From assembly GCA_023238725.1 (NCBI GenBank), contig CM041541.1, forward strand, positions 11,122,044-11,186,043: a stretch of DNA of 64,000 bases, given 5' to 3'. Shown one piece after another: positions 52,737-64,000 of this stretch. The translations under genes were made by a program, and so were the position numbers. Positions within the stretch are counted from its first letter, which is position 1, and every line of letters starts with the position of its first letter. A model generated the notes under the pieces. That model was not told the DNA's origin and did no database searches. It worked only from the letters and a program-made list of their open reading frames with translations. The DNA is from Scortum barcoo. Taxonomy: Eukaryota > Chordata > Actinopteri > Centrarchiformes > Terapontidae.

Positions 52737-55700
52737 ACAGAAAACCACTTTTAAGACTTTAAGAAGAGGAGAGCATAAACTCAGCATCCTCCCACTTCAA
52801 CAAAATGCACAGTTTAGGGTGAGAAGGAGATGATCTCTCTGATGGACAAAAATAAAGAAGAGGATTGTGGCTGCACAGTTTGAGATTTTTCTTCTAAATC
52901 ACCTTGCAAACTACTATTACTTTTATAATGCCTATAATGTTCAGTTTCTTTGTTTTTGCATTGCACTGCATCATATTCAGAGGTGTTTCTTATATTCTGA
53001 CCACCTCATGCTTGAAGTGCAACACCGCCTTTAACTAATTCACTCATTTTAAGCAAAATCAACAAAAACTGATCATTATAAACTCTGTAAAAGCAGATTT
53101 TATAGCAGAACTGCTGTGAATCAATTAGCTCAAACAGGCTATTTAAAACAATTACAGGTAGATCATAAAATTAGAGAATAAATAAAATGCTCTTTATGCT
53201 TTCTCCTGCTATTAAGAAAAACATAATATTAAAATAAATAAAAAATTATAATGAGATATTGCTAATATGTCATGATTTGTACCCCTAATAACGCTGGAAG
53301 GCTCCATCTACAGTCCATACACCCCTCTCTGAGAGGAGCAGATGGTTCAGCCCGCACCTACACAGGTATGCTCTTACTAATCAGCAGGAAGTGATTTACT
53401 CCGAAAAATACAACCAAAATGTGACATTATATGAAAAAGAAAGCAAGGGAAGAGAAAACAACAAATAGAAAAGTTTTACCAGAAGAAAAGGTGAGCTTAA
53501 ACAGCTTTAAACTGAGCTAAAGACTGAATAAATGACAGCTTTGTCATGGTGGACATTTTAAATTAGTAATACCACCTTCCAAAAAATACTCAATTACAAT
53601 TAAAAGTCGATTTAAAAGTGTTACTCAAGTAGGAGTACATATGTAATGTGTATATGTATATGTAAATATGTAATTTAAGCTATTTAATATATGTTGTTTA
53701 GTGTGTTTTAGCTAACATATTGATCCATGTTGATTGATATGAAATGTACCTGTAGTGATATCCCACCATGATTGTTGTCGATAAAACCACAGGTGTGATT
53801 AATTAACTGTGTTGAGTTTAAGTGCACCACTGAGGCAGCACACACAGATAATGTGATGAAGTGTGTTTAATTATTTTTTATTAAAAACACCTTGGTTTGT
53901 GAAATAAAACCACACAAGCTGAGGAGGAGAGGGGAAAATGTGAATATAATATCTTTGTATTCACATTAAACTATGAGATATTTGTATTTGATGTGTTTCC
54001 TCCTTGTATTGCAGAAACTGCTGCAGAGTGAAGCGCTTTCCCTCCGCCTGATGATGTGGCTGAAGACCAGGGGAGCTCATGAAACGTGCAGGTCATTTTG
54101 CACATCTTATCCTATACATGCATTTGGAGAACAACAATGAGTGAATAATTAAAAAAAAAAAAACTGTTTAGAGAAAAATGGTGACAAAATGACGAGATTA
54201 ACAACAGGACAGGAGCCCATTTCATACCCAAAAGACATAAAATATCACTTTAAAATGTTAATTTCAGGATTACAGGATCCCAAAATGAGGATAAAAACAG
54301 TCCATGTTCCATTTTTGACTCCACACATCATCGTAATTGGAAAACAACCAAGCGTCGACGCCTGTCTCTCATCCCGCTGAAACGCCCTCGTATAGCATGA
54401 GGCCGCCTGTCCTGGGAGCTCATTAAAGGGGAGACCTCTGGATCTTTATTTGATGTCTGTCAAGCGCAGGTCTACGTGTGACATGGATGTATTTCCCTGT
54501 ACAGTTTGCACCACAGCACAGCAACAAATATTCCCTCTTTTCATTTGGATTTATTTAATTTCTTTTACCTAAATCACAAAGAATTACAGCTAAAGAAAGT
54601 GGAAATAAACATCTTCCTTTCGGCAGACGCATGAATTTAAATAACCATGACCACACAAATCTCTCACATTATAGAGTTTATAATTCAAATGTCATTTACC
54701 AACTCAGGTTGTAGGTTACGTGACACTTGATTGATTGAACCTCGGTTAATTGAATGCATAATTAGACTGAAATACACTACGTATAATATAAATTTTTGAT
54801 GTTTAGCTGATGTTCTTAACTCGTAAGTGCATCAGCAGCAGCACAAGCGACTAAAAATAAAGAGGGTTAAAAATTAAAGAGCCCTAACTGTGTCAGAGTA
54901 ACGTGACAGAGAAAGAAAACAAACAAAAAAAAAAAACATGATTGGAGCAGACAAGTGGATTTTAATTAATTATACAGCACAGAGCAGCTGTCAGGTTATA
55001 AACCTACATGAAGGTTCATTTCCAGTGATTGTGGCACATGACTTTAGTTAATCTGAAGTATTACCAAATGCTCTAATAAAGGCAGACTTAACTTCAAGTG
55101 GAAAGGACACACACATCCTTTAAATAAACACACACACTCACTCTTGGTCACACAAAGGGACGGGGACAGACTGTGAGGCTCCGCAGTGTGTTGCATGTGT
55201 TTCTGTGTCACTGAACACTTCAGCTCTGTCAAGATATCGCACGTCTCCCGACTGACCTCAGTGACAGCCTGCAACTCTGATCTGTGTGTGTGTGAACCCA
55301 GTGCTCTGTAGAAAATGCGCTCGCGTGCTGACAGTGCGATGTTAACTCGGCTCGCATCCCTCCCCTCCGTCTCCGAGGATACGCTTTGTTCGGAGAGGGT
55401 TAGTTTGTGGTGACAGATGTCACATAAGCTGACGATGAAGCACCTCATGGAGGGAAGGAGACTGACAGCCACGCAGAAAAAGAAAAGGGTGTCGAGCTTT
55501 TCGTCTCTTTCTCTCTGTTTGTGCCCTGATAAAAAAGAGACACTGAATTGTTGTCTGATCGAACAGTTAGTGTACCAACATCAGCACCAGACTCCTGATA
55601 TCTGTGGTAGGTGATTGACTCAGCTGTCTACTTAACTCGTTTTAGGCCGAGTGTTATATTTGTTAACCGCAACCCAGAGTTTCATTTTATGCTTGTGTAT

Positions 55701-56149
55701 TTCATATTTCTATTTCGTGATAATTGTGACAATTAAAAATAGCAGCCGTGATACATTTTCAGTTATAAATTCTCTATAAATATAAAAACTGCAGTATTTC
55801 AGTGTCTGATAAGCCTTTGAACACCTGAATCTCCTACTCTACCTGGATTTTTTTCACTGATATTTCATTTTGTCATCAGTAGTACAAAGGGAGATTTTGC
55901 AAATTCATTGCATTCCCTACAGCAGATGACCTCCAGTTTACCTCGCTGTCAGACGACCTTTTCCTTTGGCACTTTACAACCTGGGTCCAAGAAGTTGAGT
56001 TGCATCATGGGAAGTGTAGGAGCCCATTTAGAGGGTAAGAGTCAGGAAACCTCAATCGCTGCTGTATCAGGTTTTTAGTTTTTATCTTTTATTTCCCATG
56101 CATCTCCTCCAACTTTATTGCAGAGTGCAGGGGTGTGTGTATAGACAGG
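51661..56149. other. intergenic region downstream of copy 2
   Basis: AT-rich sequence with no recognisable gene, RNA gene or splice-site-bounded conserved frame. One CA microsatellite at 52704-52739 and scattered A-runs. Confidence 0.65.
52704..52739. repeat. (CA)n microsatellite
   Basis: About 17 CA units with one AA interruption. Confidence 0.94.
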
Positions 56150-56500
56150 TGTGTGCCTTTCAAATCAGTCCAATAAACTGAATTTATGACAGGTGGACTC
56201 CAAATTAAGCTGAAGAAACATCTCAAGGATGATCAGTGGAAACAGGATGAATGTGAGCTCAATTTTGAGCTTCATTGGCAAAGGCTGTGAATACTTATGT
56301 ACATGTGATTTCTTAGTTTTTTATTTTTAATAAATTTGCAAAAATCTCAAAAAAAAAAAAAAATCACGTTGTCATTGATGTGGTGTTGTGTTTAGAGTTT
56401 TGAGGAAGAAAATGAATTGAATCCATTTTGGAATAAGGCTGTAACATAACAAAATGTGGAAAAAGTGAAGTGTTGTAAATACTTTCCGGATGCACTGCAC
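56150..56500. mobile_element. Tc1/mariner-type transposon terminal fragment
   Basis: The block contains GTGAATACTTATGTACATGT, AAATTTGCAAAAATCTCAA, GGAATAAGGCTGTAACATAA, CAAAATGTGGAAAAAGTGAA and ends ACTTTCCGGATGCACTG. These are hallmark words of an abundant fish Tc1-like terminal region, known from memory. Only one end is present: no transposase frame and no matching left inverted repeat was found nearby, so it is a truncated relic. The A-run at 56350 interrupts it. Confidence 0.75.
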
Positions 56501-57630
56501 AGAGAGCAATTTTGTACCACTAACTTGACCTGTAAGGTGGGCGGGGGGTGCCGTTGGGGGGGTAGGGGAAACACTGCCTTCCTGTCTATCCTTTAATGAA
56601 ATCACATCGCGTGACGCTGCTGGATTTGTACCTCTGTGTTTGTCTGTGTCGTCTTCCTGTGCTGCATGTCACTCCTTCTCTCCTTTGTGTGCTATCTTTA
56701 GTAATGTTATAAACATAATCATATAAAGAGGAAACGTACACTGGCAGCGCTCTGAGATTTGATATCATTGGACCACGTTAATATCATCACATCTATTACA
56801 CCCCTGTGACCGGTCAGGCAGACAAACAAGTGTCGTTTGACTTGTTCCTCTAGATATCTTTTTTTAAAAGGGACATGGTGTGTCTTCCTGTTTTCTCTTC
56901 CCGTCTTTAGCACGATACTGGTGCATAGTTTTTACTATCTTTGCAGAACAAAATGTGACTTTTCCTAGGAACAGGCAGAAACAGTCCTGTGTTGTAGCTT
57001 TATTTCTCAAAGGATTGCGACAATGAGTGTAATTCTGAACATTTACAGATCCTATAAATGAATGCTGTTTCTAACTAAGGGCTGAAATTATAAGTACAAA
57101 TACATGAGTATATGAGAATAAATGATGTTTGTGTCTTTGATAACAACATGAAGTCTGACTGATACCTGATTATGGGTTTATAGCATTTTGTCATTTCAAA
57201 ATGATATTTTGACCTAGAATAAGACTTTTTGCTATAAAGAAATATTGTATGTATGATGCAAAAGTGCCAAGTATGGTATATGACATTGTGCTAAAAATCC
57301 CTGTAGTTTATTTTGGCTTTAAATATCAGGGTAAAAGGATCCTTAAAGTGCTTTTTAACTGATTGTAAGGGTTTTAAAACAAACAAACATCATAGATCTA
57401 AGTCATTAAACTGATTTCTGCTTTAGAGGAATCGATTTGTATTTTAGGAAATACTTATTCGATACCTTTCTCATATTTCCGTGTTATTTGTTTTAGTCTG
57501 TGCAGAAAAATGTGTCTGTCAAGGCTGTAGGAAGCCGAGCACGGCGTTAACTGTCTGTGTTTATCTTTCCAGACATTCCAGCTTATTGTTCGTCATCTCT
57601 GATGCTGTATCTGTTCTAATTATGTTAAGT
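56501..57630. other. non-coding sequence between the Tc1 relic and the direct repeat
   Basis: No gene or classifiable repeat recognised; AT-rich. Confidence 0.6.
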
Positions 57631-57925
57631 TAATGACGAAATTGTCGGCTGCATGAGTGCAATAGGCCGAGTTTAGGACTGAATTAGAGCACACTGACGG
57701 GACAGTTTAAATTTAACTCAGTGTTCAGACTGTGTGCTGCTGCTGTAATACGTCACTCAACATATTAATTGTCCTGATGTGACGATAGCATTGATAGTTG
57801 GTGGTGGTGTGTTGTATTTCCTCTGTATTAAATCAAATAATCAGTGTTCAGGTTTACAGCTCACAGAGCACTAATTAATTCAACTTTTCTTGTGGTAGAA
57901 AAAGAATAATGGAGAACATTAAGAA
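57631..57925. repeat. direct repeat, copy A (contiguous form)
   Basis: The segment starting TAATGACGAAATTGTCGGCT and running to 57848 is repeated at 59347-59568. Its next part, TAGAAAAAGAATAATGGAG at 57896-57914, recurs at 60190-60208. The copies share long identical words with scattered substitutions. Confidence 0.9.
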
Positions 57926-59346
57926 GGGCCTGACTGAGATAAAACTGTCTCCTGTCCTTAAAAAGCCATGATGTCGCATACTGAGACACACACACACACA
58001 AACAGGCTCATCTTCGTGCTCTCTGTATGCCTTTGATTGTGACCCAATGTCTTTCTGATCACATATTTCTGCAAATCATTAATATCTATTAACGCTAAAC
58101 TCCCTTTTTCTGAAGGAGAAACACTTTTGAATATTTATCATCTGAACAGATAGAATGACATAGTTCTGGTTGGGAGGATTGTTTAAGTTAGAAATGGGGA
58201 AAAATAGTCAAACTCTGTTAATTCAGCCTCGTCTAAATCAGAATTAAATTTATTTCTGTGGGTTAGGAATTAGTCTCGATGTGCTCGTGCAAAAAAAAAA
58301 ATAAATAAACATGGTAAGTTGAAAAGTAAAATATAAAATAGACAAAGTAGACAGTACTATTAAAGAATAAAATAAGATGACATGCAAGACAACATGCAAT
58401 ATGAAGACACTTTGCAATATCAGTTATTAATAATACATTAGCACATCAAATATCTTATTGCATTTTATTGGATTGAGTAGATTTGATTAAATTTGACATT
58501 TTATCCTGAATTGTTTGTCTCTCTTGGCCAAAAGGTTCACAAGCAGTTGTAGCTGTTTTCAGCTTAGAGTTAAGGAGTCCTCTGACCCAATATACTGAAT
58601 TTACAGCCCTGTATGAAAGACTAATAAAGCCATAAAGTAGTAAACTAGTAAAAATCAGTGAAGGAGATGACAGCAGTCACAAATAAACCCATGCAGATGT
58701 CTTTTAGTATCTTTGTCCCCAAAAAAAACACATTGTCGTCTTTTTTCAAGATGCTACTGACGGCCGATGTTGTGTTTAAGAGTTAAATGACTCCTGGTGA
58801 AGCTGAGCCACTGCAAAATATCAAACTCACAGTTTGTTCATCTCCTGGAAGTGAACCTGCTTCAGATAAAGGGACACAATTGCCAGGTTAGATGAGGCGC
58901 AAATGGACATGAGCCAGAAGAAAGAGAACAATAAATAGACTTTTATGAGTTTATAGTCTCATTGTCGTTCTGGCTACAGGCAGACCTTTGTAAACGGCTG
59001 CCTGCCATTTCTAAAAGGAACCAATGAGCCAGAAAATTTGTCCAAGAGCGACGATGGAGCCACTCGTCCCAGCGTTTCTTAGCGTATGACATGAGTGGAT
59101 GGCCTCCTGAGGGCTAAACCAAGTCGCAGAAATGTTTTCCCTTTTTCCATCCTCTTGCTCTCCTTCCTCTCTCAGTAAAAGGCAGGAGGTGGCCCCTCGG
59201 GCAGAAGTTATTTCTTGGGCAAGTGCAGCTGTCTTCTCTCAGCGTGACCCACAAACTCACACACACATGCTGAAGCTTCACAGATGAATAAGCCATAGGC
59301 CGCTAGCAATAATAAGGGGAACTGCAAAAGCATGAAAAAATCTCTC
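57926..59346. other. spacer between direct-repeat copies
   Basis: No gene recognised. An A-rich patch at 58285-58400 with many AATAAAA words resembles a retroelement tail but was not classified. Confidence 0.55.
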
Positions 59347-59568
59347 TAATGACGAAATTGTCGGCTGCACAAGTGCAACAGGCCGAGTTTAGGACTGAAT
59401 TAGAGCACTCTGATGGGACAGTTTAAATTTAACTCAGTATTCAGTTCAGACTGTGTGCTGCTGCTGTAATACGTCACTGAACATATTAATTATCCTGATG
59501 TGACGATAGCATTGATAGTTGGTGGTGAGTGTTGTATTTCCTCTGTATTAAATCAAAGAATCAGTGTT
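59347..59568. repeat. direct repeat, copy B first part
   Basis: About 220 bp matching 57631-57848 with a few substitutions and a small insertion (TTCAG) near 59448. Confidence 0.9.
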
Positions 59569-60169
59569 GTCATTGCAGATGGAGATGATTGCCGTTATCT
59601 GAAACACTTTAAGTAATCTCAAAGATCTCCGTTTCGCTCTCTTTGAGTGGTAGCTCTTTGGAGATAAGCTGTAATTACAGGTGTTTTTTTTTTTAACTTC
59701 CCAGAGATCAAGCCTCATTCGTGTGGCGACCCAAAACAACGTTCCTCAATTGAGGTACATTAGGTAGACTTTATTTTTATATATTTTAGTTCAAGAGAGA
59801 GGAAGTGACATCTTTATCTCCCATCTGTCCCTCCATCTTTTCCTCTTTTAATGCTTTTCACCTGGGCGAGGCAATGCTGATGCTAACTCAGGTTTTTTTC
59901 CTCGCTGACGGTCGCTTTTGACTTCACCTGAACATCGAAATAGTCTCTTTTTCTTTAGGGTTGCACTTGTGTTTGATGTTTTGTCATCTGTAATCATCGA
60001 TCTTCTCTTTGTTTGCTTGTGATTTTCTCAGGAAGGCGTCGTAATACTGCAAATGCTGCACGATCACGATCATTCAGCGATAGAAACCTTGAAGATTATA
60101 ACTTTGAGTATTATCTGACCTGTGTGGTACAACAGACATATTCATATAATCTGACCCACAAGCACCTTT
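59569..60169. other. 600-bp segment separating the two parts of repeat copy B
   Basis: Absent between the corresponding parts of copy A, where only about 28 bp lie. No terminal inverted repeats or coding sequence were evident. It may be an insertion in copy B, or it may have been lost from copy A. Confidence 0.6.
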
Positions 60170-60221
60170 TAATTAAACTATTCTTGCAGTAGAAAAAGAA
60201 TAATGGAGAACATTAACAAGA
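60170..60221. repeat. direct repeat, copy B second part
   Basis: TTAATTAAACTATTCTTGCA and the following GAAAAAGAATAATGGAGAAC correspond to 57877-57925 with few changes. Confidence 0.8.
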
Positions 60222-60837
60222 AACTCTGCACAACTCTCTGAAGAAGCTTTTTAAGATGTCTGACTCGTTATACTCGTTTCCATTAAAAACAAGGAATTAT
60301 TGCAGACAATTCCTGCACCGAGAGTGTCAGCACCCTTTTTTCTGTTTGAATACCTAAAAATTTAGATGCCTGGAAGTTAAAGTTAGTAAAAATCACAGCA
60401 CCTGTAAATAATAAGCCACAACAGAACTAATGCTGGCCTGCAGGAGCTCAAAACCTTGTCAACCCAAATGTTGCCCACAGCCAAAACAAACCCAATAATG
60501 TTCAATTATAAAAGCTGAGGAGGAACTGACTACACCCAACAGGAATGTAATAATGGGATTACAAATAAAAACACTTTAACTGCGATCGGTCACAGACAAA
60601 GAGACCACGCTATGGAGTCTTTTGAAAAACAGTGTTAAATTTCAAATGTGTTGAGGGGAAAAAAAGACTAAATTGGTGGTTAATTGAGATGTAATAAAGT
60701 GGATGAAGGATTAAAAAAAAGGAAAAGTGTGTTTGTGTGTGTGAAATGTTGCGCAAACCCATCGGGGAAATTGAGGCTGGTTGGTTTGATTAGATTAAAG
60801 CTAGCTTAGATCTACAGACTGTTAATTACCTGACCCA

Positions 60838-60852
60838 GTATATATATATGTA

Positions 60853-60890
<38 letters not shown>
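60838..60890. repeat. TA / TGTA / TG compound microsatellite
   Basis: Short TA and TATG runs merging into about 16 TG units. A second short GT run lies at 60978-61000. Confidence 0.92.
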
Positions 60891-60893
<3 letters not shown>

Positions 60894-61168
60894 GTGTTAG
60901 TGTTGCTGCAGGGCTGAAAACAGTTTCTGTTCTCTTCAGTTGCAAATGATAAGCATGTGTGTTTTTTTGTGCATGTGTTTATGTGTGTGTGTGTGTGTGT
61001 CCTTGTAGCATGAACAGAATAATCTTTGTGACAGCTCAGAGCGATTTAAAAAGCCACACAGTTGTTGTGCGCTGGGAGGAGCTGATCTGGTTATCGGCAG
61101 AAATGAATGATCATTAGGAACAATTGTTATATTCCTAATTATTAAATAAATATTACGGGGCACCACCC

Positions 61169-62636
61169 TGTTACCAGGGACCGATAACCAAGAACTCTTG
61201 AATATATATATATAATATATATTTAGCCAAAACAGTCTCAAATGGTCCACTTATGAGTCAACTATGAAGGGTTGAATCCGAGTGCTGACCCACAATCCAG
61301 CTGTTATTACAGGAAAAATATGCACAATAACCACAGACAAAGACCATTTAACATAAACAGAATTTATTGACAGTAATAAGTATCAATTATAATCAATACC
61401 ATTCCTAATCAGCAAATGTCTGTTATGTACTCTATAATGGTGATGTGATGTGTGTGTGTGTGTGTGTGTAAGAAGGGGAGAGGAGAAAGATGGCGGTGCA
61501 GCCTTCTGAGTGGCTGCGCCTCCACGTGGTGGCTCAACCGCATGAGGTTTGAGCTGAGGGAGAGAGAGACAAATGGAGAGGTGTGAAACGTCTCTAAAGG
61601 AATGTAGAAGCAGGATGGCTAAACCGCTGCTCGTATGTGTGTCTTGATGGTGTGTAGGAGCTTGTTGGTTAGTAAAAGGGGAAAGAAAAAGGGGTGCATG
61701 CAACAAGCTAAGAAACTCTAGCTTTAGCACCGGGAGACAGTGAGCGCTTATCTCAACTACAGTAGCGGGTGGACGAAGTGGTCTTGGTCGGGCCCGGTAC
61801 TGGTCCTTTAACAACTGGTGAGATTTTCACTCATTAATCTTGGTCTGGACTGAAAAGTACCCCAAAGACTTGCCGGTGTGTGTGAACACTGCACAAAACA
61901 TTATAACAGCAGAAGAACAACAGGGAACTACTCTGAAGTAGCTCCGGTGTGAACTGGACACGGCGGTCCTTCTTTCACCACAATAAAAATTGTAACGAAC
62001 TTACTCTAAAGTCTCTGCCCAGACACAGAAAGCCTCTTACTTGGAGTCCTTTCGACTGTAAGTTATTCCAATAGTGCGTCGTTGGCTGAGCGGTGATGAG
62101 CCGTTTCCTTCGGCAAGCTTGTTTCCTTGGCGGCAGAGTTGACTTTACAAGGAGAGACGGGATGTGGAGTCCGACCTCGGTGAGGTTGTTTGTCCTTCTG
62201 CAAGCGGGCCTTGAGATTAGCTGATTTCCAGATTCGGCGTGCAAGCTGAAGACTTGTGGCCAAAAATGAAAGCATGAAAAATTTTTAAAAAAGAAAAATT
62301 AAGCGTTTGGATGCTCCCTTTCTTCAGCCGGAATCACGGGAACCCACAAGGCCTCTTACAGTAACATGGTACTGGGGAATAAAAGCAATGAGAAGTGGGA
62401 TGCTCCAGCTTATATCACCTGGGTGACATCATCACTATGTCACAGGGGACCCCTGTGGTTTCTGTGTGGTTCCTCCAGTGAGAAGCCAGAGTTTGAATTC
62501 AAACCAAACTTCACACGTAGGTGAGATGTTAGAATTTGGCGCTCTTCTCTGAACAAAAGGCCGTAAAACCCCTAAAGGCTTTTTAACTTCGCGTAGGACT
62601 TCTGTTGTTTTGAGCGCATGGTCTGAGATCCCAACA
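61169..62636 (-). mobile_element. candidate LTR retroelement long terminal repeat (decayed)
   Basis: Read on the - strand the block begins TGTTGGGATC and ends GGTAACA, the TG...CA form with a TGTT/AACA inverted terminus. AATAAA occurs on the - strand at 61363-61368, about 200 bp before the 3' end. Immediately beyond the end is GGG then TGGTGCCCCG, which has the form of a tRNA primer-binding site. No equal 4-6 bp flanking duplication was found, and no gag, pol or env-like frame was recognised next to it. It contains a GT microsatellite at 61449-61469. The call rests on layout only. Confidence 0.35.
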
Positions 62637-64000
62637 GAGTGACTCCTTGTGCTGATTTAGTAATTGTTATTTTATTTGTATTTTTTATTTGACATACAAC
62701 AAAGTGTCTCATGACGCTGAGACAAAAAGACGCCCTTGAGCTTGTCTATCTTTTTCATTTTCATCTTATATTACAACTTTCACGAACACTGTAAGATAAA
62801 GTTTAACTGTGTGTGCATCATTCAGCAGTCCGCTGTAATAATAAAGTGTGCTTTATTTATATAAAAATGTCCCTGCTCATCATCATCCTTTGAGTCTTGA
62901 AGATGCTAGAGGCAAAAAACTTTTTTGACGAATGCAAACACATGAGAAAGAGAGTTGCTAAAAACGAAAATTAAACCAATAAAATAGATAAAAAGATGAT
63001 AAGAAACTAAATAAGTCACAATGAAACATTTTAAATAATCCAAAGCCAGGCTGAAGTGGTAGGTTTAAGTAAATATAAAATGTTGATAATAAAGATGAGG
63101 TTTACCCAAGAGGATCAAATGATTTGAACCTTTTAAATGTTGTTTTTCTGCTGCAAACCTTCCCTGTTTCTTCATTTATTTGTTATACTTAAGCTGCCAT
63201 CTGAGCCTCAAAGGGTTAAAAAGGAGTCACAGCTGGAGCCGGTGAGGGAAAAGAGAGGCCGAGAAGATCTGCTGGAGAGTGTTTAGTCAAAGCGTTGAAT
63301 AGATTTTCAGGAAGTAATTTGTTCTTCTCCACTCTGCCAACGTCATCGTCTCTGGCTCGCACATTTTCCACTGCCTTAGCCAACTCTTTATCTACCTCTC
63401 TCTCTCACACACACACACGTGTGAGAGACCAAGCCGAGCATTTAGCCACTAGTGATGCTGGTGGCACCAAAACAATGTGGTCATTATTGGACTGGACACA
63501 AAGCCGGGAGAAGAAGAAGAGCAGGAAAAACATAGAAACAGAACTCACAGATCAGACACAGCGACTGTACCAAGTGTAAAAAAATAATACGCTGACACCA
63601 TCACTTAATTCTGCTGCTTCATGGTGATATTTTATTGTTATATGACTTGTTTGCCTTGTCATGCATTTGATTTGCTGCATCAGTCAGAAACGCTCCTGTC
63701 CATTTCATCTGTAAATGGTAAAACAGTAAAAAAAAAAAACAGACCAACCTTTTTTAAGTGGTCTTAACTTCCAAGCTCACTTTTTGAGAGGTTTGTTTGT
63801 GGAGTGAAACCAGGCCGAAAAAGTACTTGATTATATGATTTCAAAAGATAAACCACTAATAAATCCTTCTGTTGTTTGAAAACAGTATTAAATCATCTCC
63901 AAGACACTGCTAATAATGAACTTTACTTAAGAAACATTGAGGATTTATATTATTTAGGACATTGAAGCTTGATGCTTCGTACAAACATAACCTCATTTGT
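62637..64000. other. non-coding right end of the window
   Basis: AT-rich sequence without a recognisable gene. Small GA-rich and CA patches occur near 63390-63420. Confidence 0.6.

Noticed and set aside
61383..61814. A 143-codon - strand frame
   Set aside because: Low-complexity sequence crossing a GT microsatellite inside the candidate LTR; no gag, pol or env likeness.

Overview
The window is nuclear DNA from a bony fish, most likely a spiny-rayed (acanthomorph) teleost. It holds spliced genes with GT-AG introns, dense CA/GT microsatellites, several interspersed repeats that I recognise as common in teleost genomes, and Na+/K+-ATPase alpha-1 proteins whose residues match vertebrate ATP1A1 almost position for position. 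All gene models were read by eye from splice sites and reading frame; no search was run.

The core is a head-to-tail tandem pair of Na+/K+-transporting ATPase alpha-1 genes (atp1a1 paralogs), both on the + strand. Copy 1 has its start codon at 8386 and stop at 24354 (23 coding exons, 1023 residues). Copy 2 has its start codon at 28927 and stop at 51269 (23 coding exons, 1025 residues). Both are intact: every exon keeps frame, all introns are GT-AG, and the catalytic aspartate, TGES loop, cation-site residues and C-terminal tyrosines are present. The exon boundaries match one for one. The copies differ at the N-terminus, in the nucleotide-binding domain surface, in the TM7-TM8 loop and at the C-terminus. 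They are almost identical in the phosphorylation loop and in TM5-TM6, which points to patchy gene conversion.

Region by region: 1-1264 is a truncated, indel-bearing 18S rRNA gene fragment on the - strand. 1265-8200 is upstream sequence with no gene I can confirm. 8201-24510 is atp1a1 copy 1, with a TATA box and a poly(A) signal. 24511-28660 is the intergenic spacer; it is rich in microsatellites and contains a 700-bp non-autonomous DNA transposon with two perfect CRE palindromes just upstream of copy 2. 28638-51600 is copy 2, with its own CRE-like site and TATA box, a 9.9-kb first intron and two candidate poly(A) sites. 51600-64000 has no recognisable gene; it contains a Tc1-like transposon end, a partly split direct repeat and a candidate LTR.

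Each alpha subunit would pair with a beta subunit (and often an FXYD protein) in the plasma membrane, exporting three Na+ and importing two K+ per ATP. In fish, alpha-1 paralogs are expressed differentially in gill ionocytes and kidney during salinity change. The separate promoters and very different first introns here would allow such divergence, but that is inference.
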